Assembly: GCA_041287865.1 (NCBI GenBank) | Contig: JBGGMV010000066.1 | Coordinates: 1-64,000, forward strand | Origin: JAPWJZ01 sp041287865 | GTDB taxonomy: Bacteria; Pseudomonadota; Alphaproteobacteria; Micavibrionales; UBA2020 | Direction: 5' to 3' | DNA: 64,000 bases | Shown: positions 17,198-26,110 of the stretch, piece after piece | Position numbering within the stretch: position 1 is the first letter of the stretch | Layout of the letters: the number at the start of each line of letters is the position of its first letter | Notes under the pieces: model-generated | What the model saw: only the letters and a program-made list of their open reading frames with translations | Databases searched by the model: none | What the model was told of the DNA's origin: nothing | Made by a program: the position numbers and the translations under genes

Positions 17198-17740
17198 TTA
17201 GGCTTTCGCGACTTCCTTTTCGCCTTTTTCCTGCTGGCGCTTCACTTCGTTGAGGTAGATCGCCTCGAAGCTGATGGGCGTCAGGAACAGCGGGGGATAG
17301 CCGCCGGCGGAGGTGACGTTCGCCACAATCTCGCGCGCGAAGGGGAAGAGCAGTTTCGGCACTTCCACCATGATGGCGGGGGCGTGGCGGTCCTGCGGGA
17401 TGTTCTGCAGCACGACCAGCGCGCCGTATGAAAGATCGATGATGAAGCAGGGCTTGCGCTGGCCATTGTCTTTTTCTTCCAGCGGTTTCACGGCTTCGAT
17501 GCGGAAGTTGACGCTGCACTCGTAAGCGTCTTCGCGGATCGGCTGGTGGCGCAGGAAGATCTGCACGTTGGTTTCGGGCGTCGGCCATTTCGAAATCAGG
17601 CTTTCCGGCGCGTTCGGGTTTTCGAACGAGAAATCCTTGATGTACTGCGCCACGACCTGGATGCCGGGGGCGTTATTCGCCTGCGCGCTGGCCGAAGGCA
17701 TGGTCGCGGGCTTCGCTTCGGGCTTCTTGTCTTTTGCCAT
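17198..17740 (-). CDS. secB: Protein-export chaperone SecB
   Basis: The 180-residue SecB has the family segments VVAQYIKDFSFENPNAP near residue 30 and AREIVANVTSAGGYPPLFL near residue 135, then a helical tail (EAIYLNEVKRQQEK). SecB keeps preproteins unfolded and passes them to SecA. An extended Ala/Pro N-terminus of about 25 residues precedes the core. The ATG is preceded by AAAAGGATT. It is convergent with dnaQ, and fxsA lies upstream on the same strand. Confidence 0.95.
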   Translation of the reverse strand: MAKDKKPEAKPATMPSASAQANNAPGIQVVAQYIKDFSFENPNAPESLISKWPTPETNVQIFLRHQPIREDAYECSVNFRIEAVKPLEEKDNGQRKPCFIIDLSYGALVVLQNIPQDRHAPAIMVEVPKLLFPFAREIVANVTSAGGYPPLFLTPISFEAIYLNEVKRQQEKGEKEVAKA

Positions 17741-17835
17741 AATTTGTTAATCCTTTTGGATGGTCACTGCGTTTTACCTGCCCAATGCGTAGCATGGGCC
17801 TTATATGACCGCAAGATATGCCTGAAACCCGCAGT

Positions 17836-18312
17836 TTAGGGCAGTTTTTCGGTATCGTCGACGCGGAGGTATTCGCCCTCGATCACGGTCGTCTTCGGGG
17901 GTGAACCGGCGCTATCCGTCCGGCGCATATGCGACCAGCTGCGGTAACTGCGGCGCAGCACATGGTCGGGGCTTTTCTGCGTACGGGTGAACAGCCACTG
18001 GCGAAGCGACGGCACCAGCAGCGGCACAGCGATAAAATCGCTGATGAAGCCCGGGAAAATCAGCAGCAGCGCCGCAATCAGCATGCAGAGGCTGGCAAAG
18101 ATGCTTTCGCCGCCGAATACTTCCGCATCGTCGGATGCCGCCGCGCGCGACAGCGCCATCGATCCGCCCATGGTCAGCAGGTAAAAACCGGCAGAAGCCG
18201 CAAAGAACAGCCAGAGCAGCGTGGCGAAAAAACCGATGCTGCCGCCGATAAAGATAAAGCCCAGCAGCTCGGCCAGCGGCAGCAGGGTCAGGGGTGATAA
18301 AAAGTTAATCAT
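17836..18312 (-). CDS. fxsA: FxsA family membrane protein
   Basis: From the ATG at 18312 the protein has 158 residues. It shows the FxsA pattern of a short N-terminal hydrophobic region (LLPLAELLGFIFIGGSIG), a second segment (TLLWLFFAASAGFYLLT) and a third (FASLCMLIAALLLIFPGFIS, then DFIAVPLLVP). The cytoplasmic tail is polar. In E. coli FxsA binds the phage T7 exclusion factor PifA; its normal role is unknown. The longer in-frame start at 18393 would add a polar leader before the membrane segment and is less likely. It is divergent from the Tim44-like gene. Confidence 0.9.
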   Translation of the reverse strand: MINFLSPLTLLPLAELLGFIFIGGSIGFFATLLWLFFAASAGFYLLTMGGSMALSRAAASDDAEVFGGESIFASLCMLIAALLLIFPGFISDFIAVPLLVPSLRQWLFTRTQKSPDHVLRRSYRSWSHMRRTDSAGSPPKTTVIEGEYLRVDDTEKLP

Positions 18313-18507
18313 TTCAGCCGCTTGGGAATAGAGGGAATCTTTACGTTTTACGCCTATATTTATAATGGGTGTAAAACTGGATGGATACACCAAAATAAGA
18401 TAGAATCTAATGAAGGACCTGCAAGAGCTGTGCGTTAGCTTTACAGCATCAAAAACAAAGGCCGCGCTACAAAATTACAAGAGTTTGGCAGAAAGAGGAC
18501 GGTTAGG

Positions 18508-19194
18508 GTGGATATTCTCATTTTCGCGGTTATCGCGGCATTTCTCGTCTACAGGCTGCATTCCGTGCTGGGCTCGAAACCCGGCAATCCCGACGAACGC
18601 CAGCGCCCGAACCCCTTCTCATCCGATGCGCCCCAGCCGGCCAAGGCTGTCGTGCAACCGCTGAAACACCAGCGCCCCGTATTGCCCCCCCAGCCGCTCG
18701 ACCTCGGCATGGTGGATAGCGAAGCCAACAAGGACGGCCGCATCGAGCAAGGCCTTGCCGATATCATCACCGAAGATGCCAGCTTCGAGATCAATAGCTT
18801 CATGCAGGGCGCGCGCTATGCCTTCGAAATGGTCGTGACCTCCTATGCGAAGGGCGACCTGCCCGCGCTGCAACCGCTGCTCAGCGAAAAGCTCTACGGC
18901 GATTTCAAGGCCGGTGTGGCCGCGCGCGAACAGGCGGGCCATGTTTCCGATGTTACCATCCACCGCATCAAATCCGCGCGCCTGACCGACGCCCATATGG
19001 GCGGGTTGATGGCCTATATCACGGTATCTTTTGAAGTCGAGGAAACCTCCGTCACCCGCGACCGTGCCGGCGTGGTTGTCTCCGGCAGCCCCGATGAAAT
19101 CACCACCATCGAAGACGTCTGGACCTTTACGCGCGACGTACGCTCCTCCGACCCCAACTGGATTCTTATTGAGACGCGGGCCGTAGAGAAGTAA
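18508..19194 (+). CDS. Tim44-like (TimA) family protein
   Basis: The gene uses a GTG start (18508), with GGACGGTTAGG just upstream. The 228-residue product begins with one membrane segment (ILIFAVIAAFLVYRLHSVLG), then a Pro-rich linker to residue 65. The Tim44-like/NTF2-fold domain runs from about residue 75 to the end and includes FMQGARYAFEMVVTSYAKGD and EDVWTFTRDV. In alphaproteobacteria this family is the bacterial counterpart of mitochondrial Tim44 and is typically encoded next to mltA, as here. It probably acts at the inner membrane; the function is not settled. Confidence 0.92.
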   Translation: MDILIFAVIAAFLVYRLHSVLGSKPGNPDERQRPNPFSSDAPQPAKAVVQPLKHQRPVLPPQPLDLGMVDSEANKDGRIEQGLADIITEDASFEINSFMQGARYAFEMVVTSYAKGDLPALQPLLSEKLYGDFKAGVAAREQAGHVSDVTIHRIKSARLTDAHMGGLMAYITVSFEVEETSVTRDRAGVVVSGSPDEITTIEDVWTFTRDVRSSDPNWILIETRAVEK

Positions 19195-19227
19195 TCTGTC
19201 CCCTGTATTTCCGAAGGGGATTTTTCC

Positions 19228-20442
19228 ATGCGCATCTGTTTCCTGATATTGCCGCTGCTGCTCGCCGCCTGCGCTATGCCTGCGGAAAGCGTGAAGAAAA
19301 AGGAAGAACCGTTTTTCCTGAAACCGACCGCGTTCGCCGCATTGCCCGGCTGGCAGCAGGACAGCCAGGGCGAAATCCTGCCCGCGCTCGAAAAATCCTG
19401 TGCCCGCATTGCGAAGAAGGATGCCGATAAAACCTTCGGCCCCACCGACATCGGCACCTATGCTGACTGGCAGGAGACTTGCGCGAAACTGCCGACCGAT
19501 GCCGCGAATGCCCGCGCCTATTTCGAAGAAAACTTTATCCCTTACGAAATCTGGGGCGACAAGGGCAGGGACGGGCTGTTCACCGGCTATTACGAACCCA
19601 CGCTCCACGGCTCGCTGAAGAAAAGCAAAAAATACAATATCCCCCTCTACGCCCGCCCCGCCGATTTAATCAGCGTCAACCTTGGCGATTTCAAGGAAGC
19701 TCTGAAGGGCGAAAGCATCATGGGCCGCGTGAAGAAGGACAAGCTGGTGCCCTATTACACGCGCGAGGAGATCGAGGAGGGTGCCTTGAAGAAATCGAAA
19801 AAGGTGATTTACGTCGATAACGCCGTCGATGCCTTCTTCCTGCATATCCAGGGCTCGGGGCAGGTGGTGATGAAAAACGGCAAGGTCCTGCGCGTTGGCT
19901 ACGCGGCAGCGAATGGCCGCGCCTATTACGCCATCGGGCAGGAATTGATCAAGCGCGGGGAGTTGCAGAAAGAAAACGTCTCGATGCAGAGCATCCGCAA
20001 ATGGCTGGAAGAAAACCCGGACAAGGCGGAGGAGGTGATGAACCTTAACCAGTCTTACGTCTTCTTCAATAAACTTGAAGGCGATGGCCCGCTGGGGGCC
20101 GAGGGCGTGGCTTTGACGCCGGGGCGCAGCCTTGCGGTCGACCGCAAGAAACTGCCCTATGGCGCGCCGGTGTTTATTGACGCCGCGGCGCCCGAAGGTG
20201 AAGGACGCATCCAGAAACTGATGGTGGCGCAGGATACCGGCGGGGCTATTCGCGGGGCGGTGCGCGGCGATTATTTCTGGGGTGCGGGCGAAGATGCGGC
20301 GCATAACGCCGGCATCATGAAAAGCGCGGGCCAATCCTACGTTTTGCTGCCCAAAGCGGTGAAAGTGCCCGAAAAACTCCAGCCCAAGACATGGTGGCAA
20401 GCAGAGGGTGACGGGGCCAAGCCGATGCCCTATAATCCCTGA
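19228..20442 (+). CDS. mltA: Membrane-bound lytic murein transglycosylase A
   Basis: The 404-residue lipoprotein has a signal peptide with lipobox LLLAAC (Cys at about 15). The MltA barrel (GLFTGYYEPTLHGS, FLHIQGSGQV) lies in the middle and the 3D domain (VAQDTGGAIRGAVRGDYFWG, catalytic Asp region) at the C-terminal end. MltA cleaves peptidoglycan to 1,6-anhydromuramyl products at the outer membrane. It is about 40 residues longer than E. coli MltA, partly in the N-terminal region. It follows the Tim44-like gene by 33 bp and is followed directly by a methyltransferase gene. Confidence 0.95.
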   Translation: MRICFLILPLLLAACAMPAESVKKKEEPFFLKPTAFAALPGWQQDSQGEILPALEKSCARIAKKDADKTFGPTDIGTYADWQETCAKLPTDAANARAYFEENFIPYEIWGDKGRDGLFTGYYEPTLHGSLKKSKKYNIPLYARPADLISVNLGDFKEALKGESIMGRVKKDKLVPYYTREEIEEGALKKSKKVIYVDNAVDAFFLHIQGSGQVVMKNGKVLRVGYAAANGRAYYAIGQELIKRGELQKENVSMQSIRKWLEENPDKAEEVMNLNQSYVFFNKLEGDGPLGAEGVALTPGRSLAVDRKKLPYGAPVFIDAAAPEGEGRIQKLMVAQDTGGAIRGAVRGDYFWGAGEDAAHNAGIMKSAGQSYVLLPKAVKVPEKLQPKTWWQAEGDGAKPMPYNP

Positions 20443-20443
20443 T

Positions 20444-21262
20444 ATGTCCGATTTCACCTCCCCCTTCGGCACCTATGCCCTCAAGAAACGCGAAGCGCAG
20501 CTGCTGCGCTGGGCGCAGGGCATGCCCGTCAGCTGGTTCGGCCGCCGCGCCGCGCTGCTGCTGCGCAAGACGGTGTTGTCGTCGGGCCATGCGACGGTGG
20601 ATGCGGCGGTCGATGGCCTCAAAATGCGGCTCTACATGAAGGACAATGTGTCGGAACGCAAATTCCTCTTCATGCCGCAGTTCTTCGACAGCTACGAGCG
20701 CAACCTGCTGAAAAAAGAACTGCAGCAAGGCGGCGTCTTCGTCGATATCGGCGCGAATGCGGGTATTTATACTTTAGCCGCCGCCGCCTGTGTCGGCGCA
20801 TCGGGCCATGTGCTCTCGATCGAGCCGAATCCCGTCGTTCTTGACCGCCTGAAATTCAATATGTCGCTGAACGGCTTCGAGCATTGCGTGCAGGTCGAAC
20901 AATCTTGCGTCTCGGATGCGGAGGGCGTGGTGGAGCTCACGCTCGACGACACCAACCTCGGCGGCTCCAGCATCGTCGCCGAACGCTCGGCCCGCAAGAT
21001 CAGCGTCAGCGCCTATCCGCTGGCCGATATTCTTGCCAAGCATAACCTCTCGCGCATCGACGCGCTGAAAATCGATATCGAGGGTGCGGAGGATCAGGCC
21101 TTGATCCCCTTCTTCGCTTCTGCACCCAAAACGCTGTTCCCCCGCCTCCTGATCCTTGAAAATTCATCAAAGCAATGGAAACAGGATTTGCCGGCAGCCC
21201 TGCAAACGGCGGGCTATGCGCTGGTCAAAGAAACACGGATGAATTTCGTCTACAGGCTTTAA
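20444..21262 (+). CDS. FkbM family methyltransferase
   Basis: The ATG at 20444 lies one base after the mltA stop and gives 272 residues. The SAM-binding motif I is VFVDIGANAGIYTL near residue 100, with IEPNPVVLDRLKFN as the acidic-loop motif. IDALKIDIEGAEDQAL near residue 205 is the FkbM signature. Members methylate oxygen atoms on polyketides or cell-surface glycans; the substrate here is unknown. The spacing suggests transcription with mltA. The gene is convergent and overlaps the ribokinase gene by 4 bp at the stop codons. Confidence 0.9.
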   Translation: MSDFTSPFGTYALKKREAQLLRWAQGMPVSWFGRRAALLLRKTVLSSGHATVDAAVDGLKMRLYMKDNVSERKFLFMPQFFDSYERNLLKKELQQGGVFVDIGANAGIYTLAAAACVGASGHVLSIEPNPVVLDRLKFNMSLNGFEHCVQVEQSCVSDAEGVVELTLDDTNLGGSSIVAERSARKISVSAYPLADILAKHNLSRIDALKIDIEGAEDQALIPFFASAPKTLFPRLLILENSSKQWKQDLPAALQTAGYALVKETRMNFVYRL

Positions 21263-22185
21263 GCAATACGTTCCGGCATCGGCAGTTCGCCGAGGCGCGC
21301 GTCGATATCGTCTTTCGACGGCATGGCGTCCTGCGCGCCCATGCCGGTGCAGGAAATGCCCGCGCCCACGGCCGCGCGTTGCAGCGCCTTCAGCCAGCTG
21401 TCGCCGTTCTGCAGCGCCGCCGCGAAAATGCCGCAGAAAGCATCGCCCGAGCCTGTCGTGTCGACAGCGGAGATTTTTATCGCGCCGACGCGGAACACGC
21501 CGTCCGCCGATGCCGCTACCGCGCCCTTGCTGCCCATGGTGATGATGCAGGTATGCTTGCCCGCCGCCGCGATCTGCGGCGCCAGTTTCAGCGGGTCGGT
21601 TTCTTTCAACCCGATCCCTTTGGCTAGTTGCAGCGCCTCCGGCTCGTTCACGATCAGGAAATCGATATCGGGCAGCGCGCCTTTCGGGATATTGCCGGCG
21701 GGCGAGGCGTTGAGAATTGTTTTCGCGCCGCCTTCATGGGCGCGTTTCAAAACGGTGAAAGTTTCCTGCGGCGATACTTCCAGCTGCGTCAGGATGATGT
21801 TCTTGGGGATCATCACTTCGTCGGGCATCTGATCGGAGGTGGCGTCGAGGTTCGCGCCCGGGGCCACGATCACGGTATTCTCGCCATCCGCATTGACGGC
21901 GATGGTGGCGCAGCCCGTCGGGCGCTCCGAAATGCCGATGCCCGATGTCCAGATGCCCTGCGACTTCAGCCCGTTGACGCAGCGGCGGCCGAAGGCATCG
22001 TCGCCCACCTTGCCGACCATCACCACCTTCGCGCCCGCGCGCATGGCCGCGATGGCCTGGTTGGCTCCCTTGCCGCCCGAGCTGCTGATGTAGTCATTGG
22101 TGCAGAGAATGGTCTCGCCGGGGGCCGGGAATGCCTTCACCGGCATGACCAAATCGACGTTCATAGAGCCGAAAACGACTATCAT
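21259..22185 (-). CDS. rbsK: Ribokinase (PfkB family sugar kinase)
   Basis: The 308-residue kinase has both PfkB signatures: GGKGANQAIAAMRAGA near residue 35 and SAVDTTGSGDAFCGIFAAAL near residue 240, where Asp is the catalytic base. The N-terminus VVFGSMNVDLVMPV and the length match ribokinases, which phosphorylate ribose at O5. There is no ribose transporter nearby, so another sugar or nucleoside is possible. It is transcribed away from hemA. Confidence 0.88.
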   Translation of the reverse strand: MIVVFGSMNVDLVMPVKAFPAPGETILCTNDYISSSGGKGANQAIAAMRAGAKVVMVGKVGDDAFGRRCVNGLKSQGIWTSGIGISERPTGCATIAVNADGENTVIVAPGANLDATSDQMPDEVMIPKNIILTQLEVSPQETFTVLKRAHEGGAKTILNASPAGNIPKGALPDIDFLIVNEPEALQLAKGIGLKETDPLKLAPQIAAAGKHTCIITMGSKGAVAASADGVFRVGAIKISAVDTTGSGDAFCGIFAAALQNGDSWLKALQRAAVGAGISCTGMGAQDAMPSKDDIDARLGELPMPERIA

Positions 22186-22411
22186 GCTATATCTCCCCCG
22201 CTAAAATCACTGTATGCCCAGACGTTTACAGGGTCTAGGGCTATCCGTCTGTATTTTATGGCAAAAGACCTTTTATTGCATAAGAAAGCCAAGCGGTGTA
22301 CACCATACGGAGCTCCTGATAACCCTTAATCCTGCAAATCCTATGCCACTGACCAAGTTCCCCAAATCGGCCGTTCAAAAAAGCCCCTGCGGCAGCGGCA
22401 AAAACTCGACC

Positions 22412-23629
22412 ATGGGTTTTTACGAGAGCTTCTTCGAAGGCCGCATCGCGGATCTGCACAAGGAAGGCCGCTACCGCGTCTTCGCCGATCTGGAACGCCA
22501 GGCCGGCAAATTCCCCAAGGCGATTTATCGCGGCGACGACGGGTTGGAGCGCGAAGTCACCATCTGGTGCTCCAACGATTACCTCGGCATGGGCCAGCAT
22601 CCCAAAGTCATCGCCGCCATGTGCGAGGCCGCGCAGAAATCGGGCGCAGGCGCGGGCGGCACGCGCAATATATCGGGCACGACCCATTATCACGTGGTGC
22701 TGGAAGACGAGCTGGCCGACCTGCACGGAAAAGAATCTGCGCTGCTGTTCACCTCCGGCTATATCTCCAACGAAGCGGCTATTGGTACCATTGCCAAGGT
22801 GCTGCCCGACTGCGTGATTTTCTCGGACGAGCTGAACCATGCCTCGATGATCGCGGGGATTAAAGCGTCGGGCTGCGAAAAATTCATCTTCCGCCATAAC
22901 GATCTCGCGCATCTGGAACAGCTGCTGCAATCGGTCGAACGCTGCCGCCCGAAAATGATTGCGTTTGAATCCGTCTATTCGATGGACGGCGATATCGCGC
23001 CGATTAAAGAGATCTGCGACCTCGCCGAAAAATACGGCGCGCTGACCTACCTTGATGAAGTCCATGCCGTCGGCATGTACGGCCCCCGCGGCGCAGGCGT
23101 TGCGGAACGCGACGGACAGATGCATCGCATCGACATCATGGAAGGCACACTGGGCAAGGCATTCGGTGTCATGGGCGGCTATATCGCCTCCACCCGCGCC
23201 ATTGTCGATGTCGTGCGTTCATACGCTTCCAGCTTTATCTTCACCACCGCCCTGCCGCCCGCATTGTTGGCCGGCGCTGCCGCCAGCGTGCAGCACCTGA
23301 AATCATCGCAGGTGGAACGCGCGCGTCATCAGGAACGGGCATCGACGCTGAAGAAAATGCTGCTGGATGCGGGCTTACCCGTGCTGGAAAGCGTCAGCCA
23401 TATCGTCCCCGTCATGGTGGGCGATGCGCGCCTGTGCAAGAAAGCCAGCGACGAGCTGATGCAAAAACACGGCGTCTATGTGCAGCCGATCAATTACCCC
23501 ACCGTGCCGCGCGGCACCGAACGCCTGCGCCTGACACCCACGCCCTATCACACCGACGCCGACATGCAGCAGCTGGTGGACGCGCTCTGCGAAGTCTGGC
23601 AGGGCCTGAGTCTCCGCCGCGCCGCTTAA
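22412..23629 (+). CDS. hemA: 5-aminolevulinate synthase
   Basis: ALAS condenses glycine and succinyl-CoA to 5-aminolevulinate with pyridoxal phosphate, the first step of haem synthesis in alphaproteobacteria. I start at 22412 because the product (405 residues, MGFYESFFEGRIADL then EGRYRVFADLER) then matches family members. An ATG at 22343 would add 23 residues and cannot be excluded, and neither start has a good ribosome site. Visible motifs are the glycine-rich GAGAGGTRNISGTTHYH, the PLP aspartate in TYLDEVHAVGMYGPRGAG, and the Schiff-base lysine in GTLGKAFGVMGGY. It stands alone. Confidence 0.95.
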   Translation: MGFYESFFEGRIADLHKEGRYRVFADLERQAGKFPKAIYRGDDGLEREVTIWCSNDYLGMGQHPKVIAAMCEAAQKSGAGAGGTRNISGTTHYHVVLEDELADLHGKESALLFTSGYISNEAAIGTIAKVLPDCVIFSDELNHASMIAGIKASGCEKFIFRHNDLAHLEQLLQSVERCRPKMIAFESVYSMDGDIAPIKEICDLAEKYGALTYLDEVHAVGMYGPRGAGVAERDGQMHRIDIMEGTLGKAFGVMGGYIASTRAIVDVVRSYASSFIFTTALPPALLAGAAASVQHLKSSQVERARHQERASTLKKMLLDAGLPVLESVSHIVPVMVGDARLCKKASDELMQKHGVYVQPINYPTVPRGTERLRLTPTPYHTDADMQQLVDALCEVWQGLSLRRAA

Positions 23630-23633
23630 GGAA

Positions 23634-23948
23634 TTACAGGCAGACTAAGTCTAATCGGGATTCTATATCTTCGATTTTGCCGCGATCATCCGCGTGCCAA
23701 TCCACGCGGTATCTGTGTTTACAGGCGATGGTTTTATTTTCTCTGTAAAGATGCTGTGCGCCATTCTGTTTTCGAGAGTATTTAAATCCTTTTGCTTCCA
23801 GATCATGAATAAGCCGTTGCTCATCCGAACCTGCAGGATAGGCCGTCATACGCTGTGAAAAGCTTTCTTTGCTTTCGGGCGAGCAACTTGTCACTAGCAA
23901 GCACAATGATGCAGTTAATAGAATCTTCTTCAGGTTCGCGAGTTCCAT
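23634..23948 (-). CDS. Small hypothetical lipoprotein
   Basis: From the ATG at 23948 the 104-residue product has a lipoprotein signal (LLTASLCLLVTSC, Cys near 22). The mature part is a small charged domain with Cys in KTIACKHRY and a C-terminal LDLVCL, possibly a disulfide. The start codon overlaps the stop of the upstream gene (TAATG), so the two are translationally coupled. I do not recognise the family. Confidence 0.72.
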   Translation of the reverse strand: MELANLKKILLTASLCLLVTSCSPESKESFSQRMTAYPAGSDEQRLIHDLEAKGFKYSRKQNGAQHLYRENKTIACKHRYRVDWHADDRGKIEDIESRLDLVCL

Positions 23949-24463
23949 TACTCCTCGTCCTCGTTTTCCTTGTGCTTGATCTTCAGCTGCTCGATCTCGG
24001 CGGGCACGGTTTTGTCTTCCATGTCCTTGGTGCCGCCGCAAAGGCCGCCGACGTCGAAAGTGCCGGAGGGCAGGGGATAGAGCGACCAGTCCTCGACGAC
24101 GTCTTCCTGCCGCTCGTAGGCGAAGACCAGATACTTGCGACCCTTCTCGAAGGGATGGCCGGTGCAGGTTTCACGCGTCAGGTTCGTCTGCAGCTCGAAT
24201 GAACTGCCCGATTTTACCTTGCCCTTATAGACGTCATCCACAGCCAGCTTGACGCTGACCGGCAGGTCGACGTTGCCGCGCTGCACCTGTATCTTGATGA
24301 CGTCGATCGAGCTGACAGAACCGGTGAAAATCACCGTCGCGTTTTTCCACCGCGTGTCGAGCTTGCTGGGCGCGCAGGCGCACCGGGTCACCGGCCGCTC
24401 TTCCCGGGCCCCGGCGGGTCCGGTTATCAGCATGAACAGTAGCAGGAACAATACAGCGCGCAT
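23948..24463 (-). CDS. Secreted protein with an NTR/TIMP-like Cys-rich start
   Basis: From the ATG at 24463 (GGAAATCGAG upstream) the protein has 171 residues and a signal peptide ending at GPAGA-RE. The mature N-terminus has CACAPSKL, then VIFTGSVSSIDV, KLAVDDVYKGKV, and a later Cys in RETCTGHPF and VGGLCGG. This matches the layout of tissue-inhibitor-of-metalloprotease-like netrin modules: a CxC near the mature end, an OB-fold of about 110 residues and paired Cys. The C-terminal 20 residues are highly charged. The call is by pattern only. It is coupled with the small lipoprotein gene and divergent from ribF. Confidence 0.7.
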   Translation of the reverse strand: MRAVLFLLLFMLITGPAGAREERPVTRCACAPSKLDTRWKNATVIFTGSVSSIDVIKIQVQRGNVDLPVSVKLAVDDVYKGKVKSGSSFELQTNLTRETCTGHPFEKGRKYLVFAYERQEDVVEDWSLYPLPSGTFDVGGLCGGTKDMEDKTVPAEIEQLKIKHKENEDEE

Positions 24464-24522
24464 CTCGATTTCCTTGTTTTTCCGGTCTATTATGCAGCCG
24501 GAAGAATCACAATAGAACAGCG

Positions 24523-25464
24523 ATGATTGCATTACATAACAATTTAGAGGGAATGCCCGCAGCATCAAGGGGCGCCGTTGTCGCCATCGGCAATTTCGAC
24601 GGCGTGCACAAGGGCCACCGCGCCCTGATCGGCGAAGCCGCCGCGATTGCGAAGAACCTGAACGCGCCCCTGGCCGCGCTCACCTTCGAGCCTCACCCCC
24701 GCGAATTCTTCCAGCCGCAGGCCGACCCCTTCCGCCTGACCCTGCCCGCACAGAAAACGCGGCTGCTGGAGGCGCTGGGCGTCAGGCATCTGTTCGCGCT
24801 GCCCTTTAACGCGGGCCTTGCATCGCAATCGCCCGATGAATTCATTGATCTCCTGCAAAACAAGCTGGGCGCAAGGCATATCGTCACCGGCCCCGATTTC
24901 GCCTTTGGCAAGGCCCGCGCTGGCGGCGTGAAACAGCTGCAGGAAGCGGCGGATAAAGGCCTCTTCGGCTTCACCGCGCTCGCCCCCGTGCGCTGCGAGG
25001 GGGAGGAGCCCTATTCCTCGACGCGCATCCGCCAGCTGCTGCAACAGGGCAAGTTCGAGGCGGCAGCAGGCCTGCTCGGCTGGAACTGGGCGATGGAAAC
25101 GGAAGTCGTCCACGGCGACAAGCGCGGTCGCGAACTGGGCTACCCGACGGCCAACCAGCAGGTGCAGCGCTATATCCGCATTCCCTATGGCATTTATGCC
25201 GTGCGGGTCAAAATCGAGGATGAAGCCCACTGGCGGGAGGGCGCGGCCAATTTCGGCATCCGTCCGATGTTCAGGGTGGAGCAGCCGATTCTGGAGACTT
25301 TCATCTTTGACTTCAGCGGCGATATTTATGGAAAAATGATGCAGGTCCAGCCCGTCGCCCACCTGCGTCCCGAGCTTGAATTCAAAGGGCTGGAGGCGCT
25401 GGTCGAGCAGATGAAACAGGATTGCGCCGAAGCCCTCACTGTGCTGAAATCCACCAGATTATAA
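24523..25464 (+). CDS. ribF: Bifunctional riboflavin kinase / FAD synthetase
   Basis: The 313-residue enzyme makes FMN and then FAD from riboflavin. The N-terminal adenylyltransferase domain has AIGNFDGVHKGHRAL near residue 22 and TFEPHPREFF near residue 63. The C-terminal riboflavin kinase domain has GDKRGRELGYPTANQ near residue 198 and AANFGIRPMF. Length and order are standard. It is followed after 35 bp by lspA; ribF-ileS-lspA is a frequent bacterial order, but ileS is missing here. Confidence 0.96.
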   Translation: MIALHNNLEGMPAASRGAVVAIGNFDGVHKGHRALIGEAAAIAKNLNAPLAALTFEPHPREFFQPQADPFRLTLPAQKTRLLEALGVRHLFALPFNAGLASQSPDEFIDLLQNKLGARHIVTGPDFAFGKARAGGVKQLQEAADKGLFGFTALAPVRCEGEEPYSSTRIRQLLQQGKFEAAAGLLGWNWAMETEVVHGDKRGRELGYPTANQQVQRYIRIPYGIYAVRVKIEDEAHWREGAANFGIRPMFRVEQPILETFIFDFSGDIYGKMMQVQPVAHLRPELEFKGLEALVEQMKQDCAEALTVLKSTRL

Positions 25465-25499
25465 AAAACCCAACAGAAACCGTGCGCAGCGCGAATTAA

Positions 25500-26102
25500 A
25501 TGATCTCCAAAAAACACAGCCCCGGCCGTTTTCTCATCATCGGCTTCTGCATCATCCTCGCGGTCATCGTGGCCGACCAGTACAGCAAATGGCTGGTGAT
25601 GGAAACCATGCTGCGCGTCGGCGGCGACACGCCGTCTTTCGGCCAGTGGTTCGTGACGGGCAAGCCTATCCCCTCCGGCCTTGAAGGTGCTGCGACCGCC
25701 ACGGAATACGCGGTCAGGGAAATATCGCCCAACCTCACGCTCCGCATGGTCTGGAACTGCGGCATCAGCTTCGGGATGCTCGACAGCTGCGGGCAGGGCA
25801 TGCAGATCACCCTGATCGGCCTTGCGCTCTGCATTTCGCTGGCGCTGCTGATCTGGATGGCCATCGCGCGCCATGTCCTGATCGGCTTTGCCGTGCCGCT
25901 GATCGTCGGCGGCGCCGTCGCCAACGTGATTGATCGTATAAGATTCAAGGCGGTCGCCGATTTCGTCGATGTCTATTACGGCCAGCACCACTGGCCCGCG
26001 TTCAACCTTGCCGATGCCTGCATCGTGGTGGGCGCAATCCTGCTGGGGATCGACGCGATCTTCAACAAGGACGGCGCGGAGCCGCAGAAGAAGAAAAAAT
26101 GA
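25500..26102 (+). CDS. lspA: Lipoprotein signal peptidase (signal peptidase II)
   Basis: LspA removes the signal peptide from diacylated prolipoproteins in the inner membrane. The 200-residue protein has four hydrophobic segments. The two catalytic aspartates are in VANVIDRIRFKAVADFVDV and in FNLADACIVVG. The segment TLRMVWNCGISFGML is the conserved Asn-containing region. At 200 residues it is longer than average (about 165) because of an insert near residues 35-75. It overlaps the start region of a lipoprotein gene, itself an LspA substrate by signal. Confidence 0.94.
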   Translation: MISKKHSPGRFLIIGFCIILAVIVADQYSKWLVMETMLRVGGDTPSFGQWFVTGKPIPSGLEGAATATEYAVREISPNLTLRMVWNCGISFGMLDSCGQGMQITLIGLALCISLALLIWMAIARHVLIGFAVPLIVGGAVANVIDRIRFKAVADFVDVYYGQHHWPAFNLADACIVVGAILLGIDAIFNKDGAEPQKKKK

Positions 26103-26110
26103 GGAATGTC

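Noticed and set aside
18410..18664. Small plus-strand open frame in the fxsA-Tim44 gap
   Set aside because: It runs far into the Tim44-like gene in another frame and shows no protein-like features beyond its first 30 residues.
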